From: Bacillota bacterium
Lineage (GTDB): Bacteria; Bacillota; Bacilli; Lactobacillales; Aerococcaceae
DNA: 11,759 nucleotides
Direction: 5' to 3'
Assembly (NCBI GenBank): GCA_023442905.1
Contig: JAEZWY010000127.1
Span: forward strand, 1-11,759
The position numbers were made by a program, and so were the translations under genes. The notes beneath the pieces are model-generated. The model was not told the origin of the DNA. It was given only the letters and a program-made list of their open reading frames with translations, and searched no databases. Shown here piece by piece: positions 1 to 6,985 of the stretch (position 1 is the stretch's first letter; every line of letters starts with the position of its first letter).

Positions 1-701
1 GCGTAGAACGTATCAAGATGACACCAATGCGTAAAGCAATCGCTAAAGCAATGGATACTGCTAACCATACAGCACCATCTGTTACATTATTCAAAGATGT
101 TGAAGTTTCTAAATTATGGGATCACCGTAAGAAGTTCAAGAACGTTGCAGCTGAACGCGGTACTAAATTGACATTCTTACCATATGCAGTTAAAGCATTA
201 ATTGCCGCAGTTAAGAAATACCCTCAATTAAACGCGTCAATTGACGATGCAAGCCAAGAGTTTGTACATAAACATTACTACAACATTGGTATCGCAACAG
301 ATACAGATGCTGGCTTATATGTACCAAACATCAAGAATGCAGATACTCGTTCTATGTTTGATATCGCTGATATCATCAACGAAAATGCTGCTAAAGCACA
401 TGCTGGCGAACTTAAAGGACCAGATATGGCTGACGGTACAGTTTCTATCTCTAACATCGGTTCTGTTGGTGGGGAATTCTTCACACCAATCTTAAACTAC
501 CCTGAAACAGCAATCTTAGGTTTCGGTGCAATTAAGCCTGAACCAGTAGTAAATGCTGACGGTGAAGTTGTTGCCGGTCGTGTATTGAAGTTATCATTAA
601 CATTTGACCACCGTATCGTTGATGGTGCAACTGGTCAACAAGCGCTTAATGAAATCGCTCGTTTAATGGCTGACCCTGAATTATTATTAATGGAAGGATG
701 A
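1..701 (+). CDS. pdhC: Pyruvate dehydrogenase E2, dihydrolipoyl acetyltransferase (5' end missing)
   Basis: This is the C-terminal part of the E2 acyltransferase of a 2-oxo acid dehydrogenase complex, which moves the acetyl group from lipoyl to CoA in the cytoplasm. The frame is already open at base 3 (V-E-R-I-K before the first Met at 18), so the gene begins upstream of the window. The visible part covers the end of the peripheral-subunit/linker region and the catalytic domain, starting with MTPMRKAIAKAM. The active-site motif DHRIVDG is present, with catalytic His at codon 198 and Asp at codon 202 counted from base 18. The lipoyl domain is off the left edge. I call it the pyruvate rather than another 2-oxo acid complex because it sits directly before a pdhD-type E3 whose N-terminus (MVVGAFAIELDTVVVG) resembles Enterococcus-type pdhD. 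The SD of pdhD overlaps its stop codon, so the two are probably translationally coupled. Confidence 0.93.
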   Translation, partial: VERIKMTPMRKAIAKAMDTANHTAPSVTLFKDVEVSKLWDHRKKFKNVAAERGTKLTFLPYAVKALIAAVKKYPQLNASIDDASQEFVHKHYYNIGIATDTDAGLYVPNIKNADTRSMFDIADIINENAAKAHAGELKGPDMADGTVSISNIGSVGGEFFTPILNYPETAILGFGAIKPEPVVNADGEVVAGRVLKLSLTFDHRIVDGATGQQALNEIARLMADPELLLMEG

Positions 702-708
702 TTTTAGA

Positions 709-2121
709 ATGGTAGTAGGCGCATTCGCAATTGAATTAGATACAGTTGTAGTTGGTTCTGGACCTGGTGGCTATGTAGCTGCCATCCGTGCCGCACAATT
801 GGGCCAAAAAGTAGCTATCGTTGAACGTGAGTTCATCGGTGGTGTCTGCTTAAACGTTGGATGTATTCCATCTAAAGCCTTGATCCAAGCTGGTCATGCT
901 TACCATAATGCTAAAGGCGGCGACGCTGTCTTTGGTGTAACTTCTGGTGACGTTAAGTTAGACTTCGCAAAAACACAAGACTGGAAGAACAATACTGTAG
1001 TAAATACATTAACTTCTGGTGTTGAAATGTTACTTAAAAAGAATAAAGTTGAAATTATCCGTGGTGAAGCATACTTCAACAACGAAAATGAATTTACTGT
1101 AATGGGTGCAGATGACTCTCATCAATTATACTCATTCAACAATGCTATTGTTGCAACTGGTTCAACACCAATTGAAATCCCTGGATTCAAATTTGGTGGC
1201 CGCGTAGTAGATTCAACTGGTGCTTTAAACTTTGAAGAGATACCTGAAAGCTTAGTTGTTATCGGTGGTGGAGTTATCGGTTCTGAATTAGGTATGGCAT
1301 ACGCTAACCTAGGTTCTAAGGTAACAATCTTAGAAGGTTCTCCTCAATTATTACCAACATTTGAAAAAGATATGGTAAAAGTTGTAGAAAAAGAAATGAA
1401 GAACATCGGTATCGAAACAACAGTTAATGCTATGGCTAAAGAAGCTGTAGACAACGGTGATTCAGTAACAGTTAAATACGAAGTTAAAGGCGAAGCAAAA
1501 GAAATCACTGCTGACTATGTATTAGTATCTGTTGGTCGTCGTGCGAATACAGCAGACTTAGGTTTAGAAGCTGTAGGTGTTGAATTAACTGAACGTGGTT
1601 TAGTAAAAGTTGACAACCAAGGTCGTACTTCAGTGAAAAACTTCTTTGCAATCGGTGATATCACACCTGGTGCTGCCTTAGCACATAAAGCATCTTACGA
1701 AGGTAAGATTGCAGCAGAAGCTATCTCTGGTAAACCAGCAGCTATTGACTACAAAGTAATGCCATCTGTAGCTTACACTACACCTGAATTAGCATCTTAC
1801 GGTTTAACTGAAAAAGAAGCTAAAGATCAAGGTTTAGATGTAAAATCTGTGAAATTCCCATTATCAGGTAATGGTCGTGCATTATCATTAAATGCTGGTC
1901 AAGGTTTCATTCGTTTAGTAGCTACTAAAAAAGATGATGTGTTAGTTGGTGCACAAATGGTTGGTATCTCAGCATCAGACGTTATGGCTGAAGTTGGTTT
2001 AGCAATCGAAGCAGGCATGAACGCAGAAGACATCGCTTTAACGATTCATGGTCACCCTACATTATCAGAAGCTGTAATGGATGCAGCTGAAGGATTATTG
2101 GGAATGCCAATTCATATGTAA
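709..2121 (+). CDS. pdhD: Dihydrolipoyl dehydrogenase (E3)
   Basis: This is the FAD-dependent E3 subunit, which reoxidises dihydrolipoamide on E2 and passes electrons to NAD+. The 470 codons match the full family length. The FAD-binding dinucleotide motif is GSGPGG at residues 16-21. The redox-active disulfide is C47/C52 in GGVCLNVGCIPSKAL. A second, NAD-binding GGGVIGSELG motif lies near residue 190. The C-terminal dimer-interface motif HGHPTLSE supplies the catalytic base H449 and partner E454. The SD GGAAGGATG (692-700) overlaps the pdhC stop and lies about 8 bases before the ATG. Codon choice (GGT, CGT, TTA) looks like that of a highly expressed gene. It is the last gene of the pdh operon, followed by a strong terminator. 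Confidence 0.97.
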   Translation: MVVGAFAIELDTVVVGSGPGGYVAAIRAAQLGQKVAIVEREFIGGVCLNVGCIPSKALIQAGHAYHNAKGGDAVFGVTSGDVKLDFAKTQDWKNNTVVNTLTSGVEMLLKKNKVEIIRGEAYFNNENEFTVMGADDSHQLYSFNNAIVATGSTPIEIPGFKFGGRVVDSTGALNFEEIPESLVVIGGGVIGSELGMAYANLGSKVTILEGSPQLLPTFEKDMVKVVEKEMKNIGIETTVNAMAKEAVDNGDSVTVKYEVKGEAKEITADYVLVSVGRRANTADLGLEAVGVELTERGLVKVDNQGRTSVKNFFAIGDITPGAALAHKASYEGKIAAEAISGKPAAIDYKVMPSVAYTTPELASYGLTEKEAKDQGLDVKSVKFPLSGNGRALSLNAGQGFIRLVATKKDDVLVGAQMVGISASDVMAEVGLAIEAGMNAEDIALTIHGHPTLSEAVMDAAEGLLGMPIHM

Positions 2122-2161
2122 TCTATTTTAACGAGTCACAATTTGAATATTCAGACGAGAA

Positions 2162-2199
2162 AACCCCGTGTAAGTTTAACTTATGCGGGGTTATTTTTT
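2162..2199 (+). terminator. Intrinsic terminator of the pdh operon
   Basis: A 13-bp stem (2162-2174 with 2180-2192) contains two G-U wobbles and a 5-base loop. It is followed by a T-rich tail that ends in six T at 2194-2199. It lies 40 bases after the pdhD stop on the same strand. Confidence 0.93.
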
Positions 2200-2234
2200 G
2201 CCTTTATACCAAATGAATTTTATGAGTTATGTTT

Positions 2235-2272
2235 AAAAAAGGTGCTAGCATCTTACAGCTAGCACCTTTTTA
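2235..2272. terminator. Bidirectional terminator between pdhD and the MATE gene
   Basis: This is a perfect 14-bp inverted repeat (2236-2249 with 2258-2271) with an 8-base loop and an A-run on one flank and a T-run on the other. It can therefore end transcription on both strands. On the minus strand it sits 12 bases after the MATE stop codon and is that gene's terminator. On the plus strand it backs up the pdh terminator. Confidence 0.9.
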
Positions 2273-2283
2273 CATAAATAGTC

Positions 2284-3606
2284 TTATAATGTTTGCATAA
2301 GTTCTTTCTGTATTTTTCCGTAGCAATAAAATTGATATACTAGCATAATTGTCCAACCAATTGTAGAAGCAAAGGCAACGCCTGAAACACCAAGATGGGG
2401 AACTAAGAGATAAACAAAAAAGACTCTAAAAGAAATTTGAATAGTGGTTGAAATAAGGGTTAACCGCATTTTTCCTACACCTCTAAAATACCCCTGTAAT
2501 CCATTAGTAAAGGCAGGCCATAAATAGAAGAAGGCCATCAAACTCAAATATTGTGCGCCCATGTTAATCAGGTGTTGTTGAGATTCGGATACAAATAGGG
2601 CCATGATTGGTCGTCTAAAACATAAAATAAAAATGCATAGCAAAAGCCAATATATCGATGCTAATAATAGACCGGATTTGAACCCCTTGTTCAACCGGTC
2701 TTTTTGTTTAGCCCCACGGTTTTGAGCGACAAATACGGTTACCCCAGAAGCGATACTTTGCTCAGGTGTAAAGGCGAAGTCGTCAATTTTTGAGACAGCA
2801 TTAAAAACTGCTATGACGTCTACACCAAGGGCATTCATTTTCCCCTGGATTAAGAGTTTACCTATTGGTTGTGCTGCTTGTTGTAAAGCAGTTACTGACC
2901 CATAATTCATGGTCTCTTTCAGTAAATCTTTATCAATTCGCCATTCATCACGATGTAGTTGTAGAATTGGAATCTTCCAATAGACATAAATTAGACATAA
3001 TAGGGCCGATAAAGCTTCAGCGAGCACTGTTGAAAGGGCAGCCCCAAAAATCCCCATACCCATAATTGGTACAAAGACAAAGTCTAGTACGGCATTTAGC
3101 AAGGAAGCAAAGGTGACAAAATATAAAGGGGTTTTTGAATCACCAACACTTCGCAAGGCTTGTGCTAAGGCGTTATAGAGAAAGGTAAAAGGAAAGCCAA
3201 TCAACATCAATCGTAAATATAAACTGGCATCTGCCATAATGGTTTGAGGTACTTGCAATATTTGAAGAAAACTAGGTGTAAGTACTAGCCCAAAAGCTAA
3301 TACAAATGCGGATAATATAGCGCCAAATATAAGGATAGTAGCCATTTGGCGTTTGAGTTTATCATAAGCTCTGGCACCAAAAAACTCACTCATCAGGACT
3401 GAAGCACCGATACAAATCCCTGAAATAGATAGTACGATAATCGTCATGATAGGGGCTGAAGTGCCAACTGCTGCAAGGGCGTTTTTACCAACAAAACGTC
3501 CGACAATGATTGAATCTAAAGCATTATAAGAGAGTTGAATCATATTTCCTAACAACATTGGAATAGAAAATTTGAGTAAGTGTCCATGAATATTACCTTG
3601 GGTCAT
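2284..3606 (-). CDS. MATE family efflux transporter
   Basis: This is an integral membrane cation-coupled exporter of the multidrug and toxic compound extrusion family. The 440 codons are the usual length. The sequence is a run of hydrophobic segments, consistent with 12 helices in two homologous halves. The family's N-terminal signature is clear: LLKFSIPMLLGN, then LDSIIVGRFVG and LAAVGTSAP within residues 10-52. The charged loop with QNRGAKQKDRLNKG near the middle fits the start of the second half. The exported compound cannot be deduced. The gene is monocistronic, with its own promoter (3657-3685) and a shared bidirectional terminator. The ATG at 3606 has no SD at a normal distance. The best SD fits in-frame ATT codons at 3621 or 3618, so the true start may be 4-5 codons upstream (see findings). 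Confidence 0.93.
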   Translation of the reverse strand: MTQGNIHGHLLKFSIPMLLGNMIQLSYNALDSIIVGRFVGKNALAAVGTSAPIMTIIVLSISGICIGASVLMSEFFGARAYDKLKRQMATILIFGAILSAFVLAFGLVLTPSFLQILQVPQTIMADASLYLRLMLIGFPFTFLYNALAQALRSVGDSKTPLYFVTFASLLNAVLDFVFVPIMGMGIFGAALSTVLAEALSALLCLIYVYWKIPILQLHRDEWRIDKDLLKETMNYGSVTALQQAAQPIGKLLIQGKMNALGVDVIAVFNAVSKIDDFAFTPEQSIASGVTVFVAQNRGAKQKDRLNKGFKSGLLLASIYWLLLCIFILCFRRPIMALFVSESQQHLINMGAQYLSLMAFFYLWPAFTNGLQGYFRGVGKMRLTLISTTIQISFRVFFVYLLVPHLGVSGVAFASTIGWTIMLVYQFYCYGKIQKELMQTL

Positions 3607-3626
3607 ATCTGAAGTAATAATGACTA

Positions 3627-3636
3627 CCTTCTTTCT
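3627..3636 (-). promoter_or_regulatory. Ribosome binding site of the MATE gene, spaced for an ATT start
   Basis: Read on the minus strand this is AGAAAGAAGG. It ends 5 bases before the ATT at 3621-3619 and 8 bases before the ATT at 3618-3616. It is 20 bases before the ATG at 3606, too far for normal initiation. No other purine-rich SD lies nearer to the ATG. Confidence 0.5.
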
Positions 3637-3656
3637 AATGATTGTATAAAACTGCC

Positions 3657-3685
3657 ATTATAGTATATCACGATGTAGGTAAAAA
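3657..3685 (-). promoter_or_regulatory. Promoter of the MATE gene
   Basis: On the minus strand there is a perfect -10 TATAAT (plus 3657-3662). It is preceded at 17 bases by a weak -35, TTTTTA (plus 3680-3685). The predicted transcript starts near 3650, giving a short leader that contains the SD at 3627-3636. Confidence 0.6.
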
Positions 3686-3775
3686 CGTGTTTGTCGGTTG
3701 GGAAAATAACTTAGAGGGCTTACATTGTAGTCTTGCAAAATTTGTGTTTAAATAGACTTGAAAGCAGTTTCAGTC

Positions 3776-3791
3776 AATTGATTGGTCAATT
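3776..3791. promoter_or_regulatory. Candidate operator: dyad upstream of the AraC-family gene
   Basis: AATTGA-TTGG-TCAATT is a perfect 6-bp dyad. It overlaps a direct repeat of GTCAATT (3773-3779 and 3785-3791, period 12). A wider pair, CTTGAA (3757-3762) and TTCAAG (3790-3795), surrounds it. The dyad is centred about 50 bases upstream of the TATAAT at 3831, where an AraC-type activator would bind. That it is the regulator's site is an inference. Confidence 0.4.
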
Positions 3792-3811
3792 CAAGCATAT
3801 CCATACAATGA

Positions 3812-3826
3812 ATAAAAACGCTTTCT
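3812..3826 (+). promoter_or_regulatory. cre-like site (CcpA) in the AraC-gene promoter
   Basis: The site matches the catabolite-responsive element consensus WTGNAANCGNWNNCW at all fixed positions but one (A for G at position 3). It lies between the -35 and -10 positions, ending 4 bases before the TATAAT. Binding there would block RNA polymerase. Confidence 0.5.
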
Positions 3827-3830
3827 TTTA

Positions 3831-3836
3831 TATAAT
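3831..3836 (+). promoter_or_regulatory. -10 element of the AraC-family gene
   Basis: A perfect TATAAT lies 28 bases before the start codon. The -35 position at 17-base spacing (3808-3813) is poor, ATGAAT. This is consistent with a promoter that needs an activator. Confidence 0.55.
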
Positions 3837-3863
3837 AAGGCTATGAAGTGAAGGAGTGCACAA

Positions 3864-4724
3864 ATGACAGTAGGAATCGGTTATGAAATTCAGGAAGGGA
3901 GAAACCAACTGACCTTCCACACACATTCTACATTTGAATTGTATATGCTGTTGGAAGGAGAATGTACCTTCCAAATCGGTGATCAATTTTTAGAGTTGCA
4001 ACCGGATGACATTGTACTGATAGATGGGAAGACGCTTCACAAAGCCTTTGTTGGCGAGGAAAGTGGGCCATATAAGCGGACAGTTGTTCATTTCGATAGA
4101 GAAGATATTGAACCTGTTTTAACTAGCCTAAATCAAGAAGCTATCCTAGATATGTTTTCCACAGAGCAAGGCTATATGTATCGATTGAAAAGTGTGGCAG
4201 ACAGGCAACGGATTAAAGGCTACTTAGCTGACCTGGACCGAATTTCAAAACGAGATGACCAAACTTTTGTGCAAAGCCAATCACTTTTACTTTTGACTCA
4301 AATACTGATGGAAATTGACTCTAGCAATCTTGAAACAGCTAAGGTTGAAAGCCAAAGGGATATTAAAATCACCCATGCTGAATCAGTTGCTCGGTATATG
4401 ACCTTACATTTTAAAGAAAAGATTGATATTGCGACGATTGCTAAGGAAACCAATCTTAGTCCGTCCTATCTATCACATGTTTTTAAAGAAGTCACAGGTA
4501 TGACGGTGATGACATTTTTGATGTCCTGTCGTTTATCGCAAGCCATGTTTTCATTACGTTTGCGTACGGACCTACAGATTAATGAAATTGCCAAAGATGC
4601 TGGCTTTGAATCAAATGCCCATTTTTCACGCTTTTTCAAGAAGCATGTAGGAAAGACCCCTGTTCAGTATCGTAAGTCATTTCAGACGTCTCATGTATCG
4701 AGTCAAATGGATCAATACTTATAA
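3864..4724 (+). CDS. AraC family transcriptional regulator with N-terminal cupin
   Basis: This is a cytoplasmic DNA-binding regulator of 286 residues, a normal length for the family. Residues 1 to about 100 form a cupin-type ligand-binding domain: HTHSTFELYMLLEGE with H18/H20, then the GDQFLELQPDDIVLID strand pair. Residues about 170-272 form the two-helix-turn-helix AraC domain. The first HTH is near IDIATIAKETNLSPSYLSHV. The second is near INEIAKDAGFESNAHFSRFF, ending in the typical GKTPVQYRKS. The SD AAGGAG at 3851-3856 is 7 bases from the ATG. The next gene is on the same strand 57 bases downstream with no terminator between, so the regulator most likely controls the sugar operon 4782-8970 and may be partly co-transcribed with it. 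The inducer is unknown; a sugar or polyol is inferred from the neighbours. Confidence 0.93.
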   Translation: MTVGIGYEIQEGRNQLTFHTHSTFELYMLLEGECTFQIGDQFLELQPDDIVLIDGKTLHKAFVGEESGPYKRTVVHFDREDIEPVLTSLNQEAILDMFSTEQGYMYRLKSVADRQRIKGYLADLDRISKRDDQTFVQSQSLLLLTQILMEIDSSNLETAKVESQRDIKITHAESVARYMTLHFKEKIDIATIAKETNLSPSYLSHVFKEVTGMTVMTFLMSCRLSQAMFSLRLRTDLQINEIAKDAGFESNAHFSRFFKKHVGKTPVQYRKSFQTSHVSSQMDQYL

Positions 4725-4725
4725 T
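4720..4725 (+). promoter_or_regulatory. Candidate -10 element of the oxidoreductase operon
   Basis: A TATAAT overlaps the stop codon of the AraC gene. No good -35 is present 16-18 bases upstream, so activation by the AraC protein is plausible. An alternative -10 is TATAAA at 4732-4737. In the first case the cre site at 4737 would fall just after the transcription start (roadblock position). Confidence 0.4.
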
Positions 4726-4736
4726 GTTCAATATAA

Positions 4737-4751
4737 ATGTAAACGCTACCT
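4737..4751 (+). promoter_or_regulatory. cre site (CcpA) upstream of the oxidoreductase operon
   Basis: ATGTAAACGCTACCT matches every fixed position of the cre consensus WTGNAANCGNWNNCW. It lies 30 bases before the start of the first operon gene. This predicts repression of the operon while a preferred sugar is available. A small palindrome, CCTTTT-T-AAAAGG (4749-4761), overlaps its right end. Confidence 0.7.
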
Positions 4752-4781
4752 TTTTAAAAGGGGCAAAGGAGGATAATTTTC

Positions 4782-5954
4782 ATGGCAACAGAAAATAAAG
4801 TACGTTTTGGTATTATCGGTTTTGGTAATCAGGGATCTATGTATGCGAAATTCATTACAGATGGCATGGTGCCAAGTATGGAGTTCGTCGCCTTAGCAGA
4901 TATCGACCCTGCAAAGCGTGAAAAAGTAGCTGGATTATATCCAAATGTGCAATTGTTTGATGACTATCAAGCGATGATTGACTCTGGACAAGTAGATGCA
5001 GTTGTCACAACTGTACCTCACTTCTTGCACCCTGAAATGGCAACTTATGCCTTATCTAAAGGTATCCATGTATTAAACGAAAAACCTGCTGGTGTCTACA
5101 CCAAGCATGTAAAAGAATTAAATGAATATGCTAAAACAGTGGATGCAACTTATGCGATTATGTTTAACCAACGTAACAATCCGCTATATCAAAAATTAAA
5201 AACAATTCTAGATAATCAAGAAATTGGTGATATCCGTCGTGTTAACTGGATCATTACGACTTGGTGGCGTCCACAAGCATACTATAACCAATCTGAATGG
5301 CGTGCTACATGGGGCGGTGAAGGTGGTGGTGTCCTAGTAAACCAAGCACCACATCAACTTGACTTAATCCAATGGTTAACAGGCGTGCCAGAAAATGTGA
5401 CTTCTCGTGTGCAATACGGTTACCAACGTGATATTGCTGTTGAGGACCAAGTGCATGCAATTTTCGAATATGAAAACGGTGCTACTGGTGTATTTGTCAC
5501 ATCTACAAATGAAATTATCGGTTCAGACCGATTAGAAATTGTTGGTGATAAAGGGATGATTGTGGTTGATAAATCAGCTACAGCAACAGTTTACCGGTTG
5601 AAAGAGTCAGAAACAGATATTAATAAAAATATGGATGTTGATGGTGTAGTCAAATTAATGACTGGTCAATTACCATTCGAAGAATTATATGATGAGGAAG
5701 TCATTGAAGAAGAAAATGTTTGGGGTCAACAACATTCAGGTGTTCTTGAAAACTTCGCACAACATATCTTAAATGGCACACCTTTAATTGCAGATGGTCA
5801 AGAAGGCATCAATGGAGTACGTTTAGCTAACGCTATCCATTTATCAAGCTGGACTGGTGAAAAAGTATCCTTACCAGAATTTGATGATGACCAATACTTA
5901 GCATTACTAAATGAACGAATTGCTGAAGAAGGCAAATTCGATACCCGTTCATAA
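4782..5954 (+). CDS. Gfo/Idh/MocA family NAD(P)-dependent oxidoreductase (operon gene 1)
   Basis: This is a soluble sugar/polyol dehydrogenase of 390 residues. The N-terminal Rossmann fold has the motif GFGNQG at 13-18. The family motif EKP is at 100-102, with K101 the expected catalytic lysine. The C-terminal substrate domain has GGGVLVNQAPHQLDL, with H191 at the catalytic His position and N187 where inositol dehydrogenases carry Asp. A W-rich stretch (WWRPQAYYNQSEW, near 160-173) precedes it and is common in relatives acting on glycosides. The SD AAAGGAGG is 9 bases before the ATG. Most arginines are CGT (11 of 14), as in the highly expressed pdh genes. It is the first gene of a four-gene operon behind a cre site. 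The substrate is not known; oxidation of a ring hydroxyl of a sugar, glycoside or inositol is inferred from the family and neighbours. Confidence 0.9.
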   Translation: MATENKVRFGIIGFGNQGSMYAKFITDGMVPSMEFVALADIDPAKREKVAGLYPNVQLFDDYQAMIDSGQVDAVVTTVPHFLHPEMATYALSKGIHVLNEKPAGVYTKHVKELNEYAKTVDATYAIMFNQRNNPLYQKLKTILDNQEIGDIRRVNWIITTWWRPQAYYNQSEWRATWGGEGGGVLVNQAPHQLDLIQWLTGVPENVTSRVQYGYQRDIAVEDQVHAIFEYENGATGVFVTSTNEIIGSDRLEIVGDKGMIVVDKSATATVYRLKESETDINKNMDVDGVVKLMTGQLPFEELYDEEVIEEENVWGQQHSGVLENFAQHILNGTPLIADGQEGINGVRLANAIHLSSWTGEKVSLPEFDDDQYLALLNERIAEEGKFDTRS

Positions 5955-5974
5955 GATAGAAGGGACTGTATTTC

Positions 5975-6985
5975 ATGTTAAGAGTAGCTGTAATAGGGTT
6001 GGGGACGGTATCTATCGTCCACTTACGCGGAATTATCCAATCAGAAATGGCTGAATTAGTAGCGGTTTGTGATATTGATCCTAGTAAGTCAACCATCACG
6101 GGAGATACCCCTTTTTATACGGATTATCAAGAGATGTTGGACCAAGAAGAACTGGATGTCGTGCATGTCTGCTTACCGCATTACTTACACGATACGGTGA
6201 CCTTAGAAGTAGCGAAAAGGGGCATCCATGTCCTATGTGAGAAACCCGTAACAGTGAATCTTGAACGATCACAGGCCTTAGTAGATAACTTGGCGGAATT
6301 AAATAATGGTGCCAAGGTGGCTATTTGCTTTCAAAACCGGTTAAATGCCTCAGTAATCGAATTGAAACGTATCCTTCAAGGGGAGGATACGACTGGGGTT
6401 GTAGCGGTTAAAGGTTTGGTTGCTTGGTACCGGGGCGAAGAATACTATGAAGAGAAACCTTGGCGAGGAACGATTGAACAAGCTGGATCAGGGACAATTA
6501 TCAACCAGTCAATTCATACCCTAGATCTGCTCCATTATGTCATCGACGACCAATGGGTAGATGTACGGGCTTCAGTTCATAATATTTTAGATTATGACAT
6601 TGAAGTAGAAGATTCAGCCAGTGCCAATTTTACCTTTGAAAAAGGGGCACATGGACTTTTCTACGCGACCAATGCCTACTACGGTAACGACTCAGTTGAG
6701 TTGCAGGTTGTGACCAATAAGACGCGCTATACCATAAAGGACAATAAGTTGTTTAATGATGAGTGGCAATGTCTTGCAGAAGACGCGAAGTTGCCCGATT
6801 CAAAAATCTACTATGGTCCAGGCCATCAAGATTGTATGGAACAGTTCTATAAAGCGATAAACGAAGATACAAACGATTATTGTTCAGTAGCAGATGCATT
6901 GCCAACCATGCAAATGATTGATGCTATGAAATGTTCAAGCAAAGAAAATAAACGAATTTATAAGGAGGCCTTTTTAAATGGTTAA
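5975..6985 (+). CDS. Gfo/Idh/MocA family oxidoreductase (operon gene 2)
   Basis: This is a second soluble NAD(P)-dependent dehydrogenase, with 336 residues. The Rossmann motif GLGTVS begins near residue 8, and CEKP places the expected catalytic lysine at K90. The substrate-domain motif GSGTIINQSIHTLDLL carries N177 and H181, the same Asn/His arrangement as gene 1. The SD AGAAGGGA is 9 bases before the ATG, and the gene starts 20 bases after gene 1. It overlaps gene 3 by 8 bases, so translation is probably coupled. Its codon use differs from its neighbours: only 1 of 11 arginines is CGT, against 11 of 14 in gene 1 and 7 of 8 in gene 3. It may be less expressed or of different origin. A paired dehydrogenase could work on a different intermediate of the same pathway or reduce the oxidised product again. 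Confidence 0.9.
   Translation: MLRVAVIGLGTVSIVHLRGIIQSEMAELVAVCDIDPSKSTITGDTPFYTDYQEMLDQEELDVVHVCLPHYLHDTVTLEVAKRGIHVLCEKPVTVNLERSQALVDNLAELNNGAKVAICFQNRLNASVIELKRILQGEDTTGVVAVKGLVAWYRGEEYYEEKPWRGTIEQAGSGTIINQSIHTLDLLHYVIDDQWVDVRASVHNILDYDIEVEDSASANFTFEKGAHGLFYATNAYYGNDSVELQVVTNKTRYTIKDNKLFNDEWQCLAEDAKLPDSKIYYGPGHQDCMEQFYKAINEDTNDYCSVADALPTMQMIDAMKCSSKENKRIYKEAFLNG

Noticed and set aside
241..495. Alternative forward frame and an antisense frame (278-484) inside pdhC
   Set aside because: Both lie within the conserved E2 catalytic domain and have no ribosome binding site or recognisable protein pattern.
3683..3692. AAAC-GT-GTTT dyad at the MATE -35 region as an operator
   Set aside because: It is only 4-bp arms in A/T-rich DNA, which is expected by chance, and its match to cre is poor.
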